Positions 60,963 through 64,000 of a stretch of DNA of 64,000 bases are shown in pieces; the stretch's first letter is position 1; each line of letters opens with the position of its first letter. The DNA is from Spirosoma pollinicola (GTDB taxonomy: Bacteria; Bacteroidota; Bacteroidia; Cytophagales; Spirosomataceae). Where the stretch lies: NCBI RefSeq assembly GCF_002831565.1, contig NZ_CP025096.1, positions 2,085,027 through 2,149,026 on the forward strand, given 5' to 3'. The translations under genes were made by a program, and so were the position numbers. The notes below the pieces were generated by a model, which did no database searches, had not been told where the DNA came from, and saw nothing but the letters and a program-made list of their open reading frames with translations.

Positions 60963-63900
60963 ATGTACAACATTATTCGTTCTGCGCTGCGTAAACCCAT
61001 TTCGGTGGTAGTGGCGGTTATGGGGCTTTTGTTTTTTTCGGTCATGTCGCTGTTCACCATTCCGGTGGATATTTTCCCGAACCTCGATTTGCCCACTATT
61101 TATGTGGTGCAGCCGTATGGCGGGATGGCACCCGACCAGATGGACGGCTTTATTGCCACTCGCTATCAGGATCACTTTTTGTATGTGTCGGGTATCCGCG
61201 ACATTGACGTAAAGACCATTCAGGGGTTATCGCTCATCAAACTTTCGTTCTACCCTGGCACCGATATGGCACAGGCGGCTGCCGAAGTGGCCAACAACGT
61301 GTCGCGGGCCAAAGCCTACATGCCCGAGGGCACCGTACCGCCCCAGGTGGTGCGTTTCGATGCCAGTTCGGTGCCGGTGGGGCAGTTGGTTTTCGAAAGC
61401 CAAAGTCGCTCGCTGAACGAAATTCAGGATTATGCCTCCTCGCGGGTGCGGCCCATGTTCTCCCGGATTCCGGGCGTATCCAGTCCCCCACCCTTTGGCG
61501 GTAACCAGCGAACGGTAATAATCAAGGTGAATCCGCAACTGGTTCGCAGCTATCAGCTTACGCCCGAAGAGGTTATCAAGTCGATTATTACCAACAACCA
61601 GCCCTCGCCCGCCGGGAACATCCGTATTGGCGACAGAGCGTTGATGACCCCGGTGAACTCGCTGGTAAAACGGCCCGAAGACTTTCTGAATATACCTATC
61701 CGGGTGGGTTCGGGTCCAACGGTCTTCGTTCGGGATATTGGTACGGTAGAGGATGGTGCCGACGTTACGGTGGGTTATGCACTGGTAAACGGCCGTCGGG
61801 CGGTGTATATTCCGGTAGTAAAAAAATCGGACGCGTCGACGCTCGATGTGGTGAACAACATCCGCAAAGCCCTGCCCGAACTTCGGGCTGCGGTACCGGA
61901 AGATGTCAAGATTTCGTACGAATTCGACCAATCGGTATACGTGACCAACGCCCTGAAAAGTCTGGTGACAGAGGGTATTCTGGGGGCTGTTCTGACAGGT
62001 TTGATGGTGCTGCTCTTCCTGCGCGACTGGCGCAGTGTGATCATTGTGGTCGTAACCATCCCGATCTCGATTCTGTCGGCGGTGATTATGCTGAATCTGT
62101 GCGGACAAACCATCAATATCATGACCCTATCGGGTCTGGCGCTGGCCATCGGAATTCTGGTCGATCAGGCCACGGTGACGATTGAGAATATTCATCAGCA
62201 TCTGGAAACCGGCAAGCCCAAAGCGGTGGCGATATGGGATGCCTGTAAGGAAATCGTTTTTCCCGAATTTCTGATTCTGCTGGCGATTCTGGCCGTATTT
62301 GCCCCTGCTTTCGTAATGAGTGGTGTGCCGCGTTCCATGTTCCTTCCACTGTCACTCTCGGTTGGCTTTGCCATGATCGCGTCGTTTCTGCTTTCACAAA
62401 CATTCGTGCCGGTACTGGCCAACTGGCTGCTGAAAAGCCATCCCGAACACGAAGCCCCGACACTGGCACTGGATGCGCAGGAACGCCATGCCATGCTGGA
62501 AGAAGGCGCTCACCCGGTAGCCAACGCCAAAGGATTCGAGAAATTCAAACAGCGGTATTCGACGGTGCTCGAAAAAATCCTGAACCGCCGTGGCTTGATT
62601 GTGGGTGGCTATCTGGCAGGTACAATGGCCATTATCGTCGTATGCTTTATGGTGATCGGAACGGATATTTTACCCCACGGCAACAGTCACCAGTTTCAGA
62701 TGCGCCTGCGTATTCCCGATGGCACGCGGGTTGAACGCACCGAAACCGCGACCTTGAAAGTACTCGATATTATTAAGGAATCGGTAGGGGCAGATGCGGT
62801 AGAAATTTCATCGGCCTATGTTGGCACAGTACCATCCAGCTACGGAACGTCCAACATTTTTGTGTTCAACAGCGGCCCGCACGAGGCTGTTTTACAAGTA
62901 TCGTTGAAGGAAGAGCATCCGGTGAAGATGGACGATTTGAAGGAAGATCTCCGGAAACGGATTGCCAAAGCCTTGCCCACGGCCACCATCTCCTTCGAGC
63001 CAATTGAGCTGACTGAAAAGATCATGAGTCAGGGCGCGTCGACGCCTATTGAAGTGACGGTTGCGGCCAAAGACCTGAGCGAAGCAGGCCGATTTGCCAA
63101 CAAGATTCGGGAGCGGATGTTAAAAATTGACTTCCTGCGCGATGTGCAGATTGCCCAGCCACTGGCCTACCCGGTTCTGAAAGTGACGATGAACCGCGAA
63201 CGGGCGGGCCAGTTGGGCGTAACCTCTACGCAGGTCGCCCGGTCGATGGTGGCGGCAACCTCGTCCAGCCGTTTTACCGATAAAAATCTATGGCTCGATG
63301 AATCGAAAGGGCTGGCCTATCAGGTGCAGGTACAGATTCCCGAATATCAGATGAGTAGCGCCAGCGACATTGGCAACATCCCCCTGAAAAGTGGCGAGAT
63401 GCACCCTGTTCTGTCAGACGTAGCCACGTTTTCGGAAGGGACAGCCCCCGGCGAATACGACCGCGCCGGGCCAAACCGGCTTGTAACGATAACGGCCAAC
63501 TTGCAGAAAAAAGACCTTGGCACAGCTCGAAAAGCCGTTGAACAGGCTATCAAAGAAGCGGGTGAGCCGCCCCGTGGTGTGCTGGTCGAACTGGGTGGAC
63601 AAACCACCCTGCTGACCGATACACTGAGCAGTCTGCAAACGGGCTTGCTGGTTGCCATTGTGATTATTTTCCTGTTACTGGCGGCTAACTATCAGTCGTT
63701 CAAATTATCGCTGGTGATTCTGGCCGCCATCCCGGCGGTGGTTGCAGGGGCTTTGCTGATGCTGCTGGCCTGTGGGGCCACGCTCAATCTGCAATCCTAT
63801 ATGGGCCTGATCATGTCGGTGGGGGTATCGGTAGCCAACGCTATTCTGATGGTGACTAATGCCGAGAATCTGCGGCTGGAAATAGGCGACACACGCAAGG

Positions 63901-64000
63901 CTGTGGTGCTGGCCGCCAACAGCCGGATTCGCCCTATTCTGATGACCAGTATCGCCATGATTGCGGGCATGGTGCCAATGGCATCGGGACTTGGCGAAGG
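60963..64000 (+). CDS. RND efflux permease, truncated by the window edge
   Basis: The frame runs 1012 codons to the edge without a stop, near the usual 1030-1080 residues. N-terminal TM1 (KPISVVVAVMGLLFFSVMSLF), porter domains (FDASSVPVGQLVFESQSRS) and TM4 (SGLALAIGILVDQATVTIEN) are visible. In AcrB the TM4 pair Asp407-Asp408 relays protons; here the sequence is Asp401-Gln402, so only the first acid is kept. The TolC gene lies directly upstream. The missing membrane-fusion protein gene may follow beyond the edge. Substrate class (drug or metal) cannot be fixed. Confidence 0.93.
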   Translation, partial: MYNIIRSALRKPISVVVAVMGLLFFSVMSLFTIPVDIFPNLDLPTIYVVQPYGGMAPDQMDGFIATRYQDHFLYVSGIRDIDVKTIQGLSLIKLSFYPGTDMAQAAAEVANNVSRAKAYMPEGTVPPQVVRFDASSVPVGQLVFESQSRSLNEIQDYASSRVRPMFSRIPGVSSPPPFGGNQRTVIIKVNPQLVRSYQLTPEEVIKSIITNNQPSPAGNIRIGDRALMTPVNSLVKRPEDFLNIPIRVGSGPTVFVRDIGTVEDGADVTVGYALVNGRRAVYIPVVKKSDASTLDVVNNIRKALPELRAAVPEDVKISYEFDQSVYVTNALKSLVTEGILGAVLTGLMVLLFLRDWRSVIIVVVTIPISILSAVIMLNLCGQTINIMTLSGLALAIGILVDQATVTIENIHQHLETGKPKAVAIWDACKEIVFPEFLILLAILAVFAPAFVMSGVPRSMFLPLSLSVGFAMIASFLLSQTFVPVLANWLLKSHPEHEAPTLALDAQERHAMLEEGAHPVANAKGFEKFKQRYSTVLEKILNRRGLIVGGYLAGTMAIIVVCFMVIGTDILPHGNSHQFQMRLRIPDGTRVERTETATLKVLDIIKESVGADAVEISSAYVGTVPSSYGTSNIFVFNSGPHEAVLQVSLKEEHPVKMDDLKEDLRKRIAKALPTATISFEPIELTEKIMSQGASTPIEVTVAAKDLSEAGRFANKIRERMLKIDFLRDVQIAQPLAYPVLKVTMNRERAGQLGVTSTQVARSMVAATSSSRFTDKNLWLDESKGLAYQVQVQIPEYQMSSASDIGNIPLKSGEMHPVLSDVATFSEGTAPGEYDRAGPNRLVTITANLQKKDLGTARKAVEQAIKEAGEPPRGVLVELGGQTTLLTDTLSSLQTGLLVAIVIIFLLLAANYQSFKLSLVILAAIPAVVAGALLMLLACGATLNLQSYMGLIMSVGVSVANAILMVTNAENLRLEIGDTRKAVVLAANSRIRPILMTSIAMIAGMVPMASGLGE

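Noticed and set aside
61227-62149. Long minus-strand ORFs over the RND gene
   Set aside because: They are antisense to a clearly conserved permease, with His/Arg-rich shadow composition and no start signals.

Overview
The window looks like a chromosomal segment of a Bacteroidota bacterium, most likely Cytophagales close to Spirosoma. This rests on gene content and is not confirmed by any search. The clues are several -7 boxes of the Bacteroidota type (TAnnTTTG), very few Shine-Dalgarno sequences, porin-family outer-membrane barrels, stand-alone LytTR regulators, DUF2490, DUF3109 and DUF4369-type proteins, a PVC-type cytochrome dehydrogenase, and a housekeeping set (radA, pheS, xseA/xseB, clpB, pgi, dtd) whose proteins read as Bacteroidota versions. 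No rRNA, tRNA, CRISPR array or transposase was seen.

Layout. 1-4.2 kb: a Fic gene broken by an in-frame stop, radA, a small outer-membrane barrel and two LytTR regulators. 4.5-8.6 kb: pheS, exonuclease VII (xseA, xseB) and a DUF937-OmpA membrane protein. 8.8-14.3 kb: an SDR with a membrane tail, a TspO-like membrane protein, clpB and a RelE-type toxin-antitoxin pair. 14.4-21.5 kb: an M48 protease, an MntA nucleotidyltransferase with a truncated HepT partner, a Dabb protein, an MFS exporter, an acetamidase-like enzyme, an AraC regulator with an SDR, and a lipoprotein. 21.6-30.6 kb: an ArnT-like glycosyltransferase, pgi, two paralogous barrels with unusual low-complexity N-termini, a siroheme-type dehydrogenase, an FMN reductase, an alkyltransferase-like protein, a hydrolase and a TIM-barrel isomerase. 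30.7-36.8 kb: a 1068-residue SGNH/propeller/HEAT-like/cytochrome c fusion and a YdeP-type molybdopterin oxidoreductase.

36.8-41.8 kb is a clearly AT-rich, gene-poor island. It holds two convergent paralogous glycosyltransferases, one orphan ORF, a single-domain LytTR protein and a perfect 100-bp palindrome. 41.8-46.7 kb: an SGNH hydrolase, a GH16 glycosidase, an intradiol dioxygenase / unknown / pirin-like cluster and a DUF3109 protein. 46.8-53.7 kb: a LysM lytic transglycosylase, an O-methyltransferase, dtd, small unknowns and an S9 peptidase. 53.9-57.6 kb: a tandem DUF2490 pair facing a two-component system. 58-64 kb: a thioredoxin-fold protein lacking half its CXXC motif, then TolC and an RND pump that runs off the right edge.

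The most striking non-coding property is the number of long intergenic inverted repeats. About a dozen occur, with arms of roughly 10 to 50 bp. Many end only 1-28 nt before a start codon, leaving no room for a conventional promoter between hairpin and gene. Other notable points are the decayed Fic and HepT genes, which suggest loss of toxin activity, an Ala-substituted MGMT homologue, and three LytTR proteins without receiver domains.
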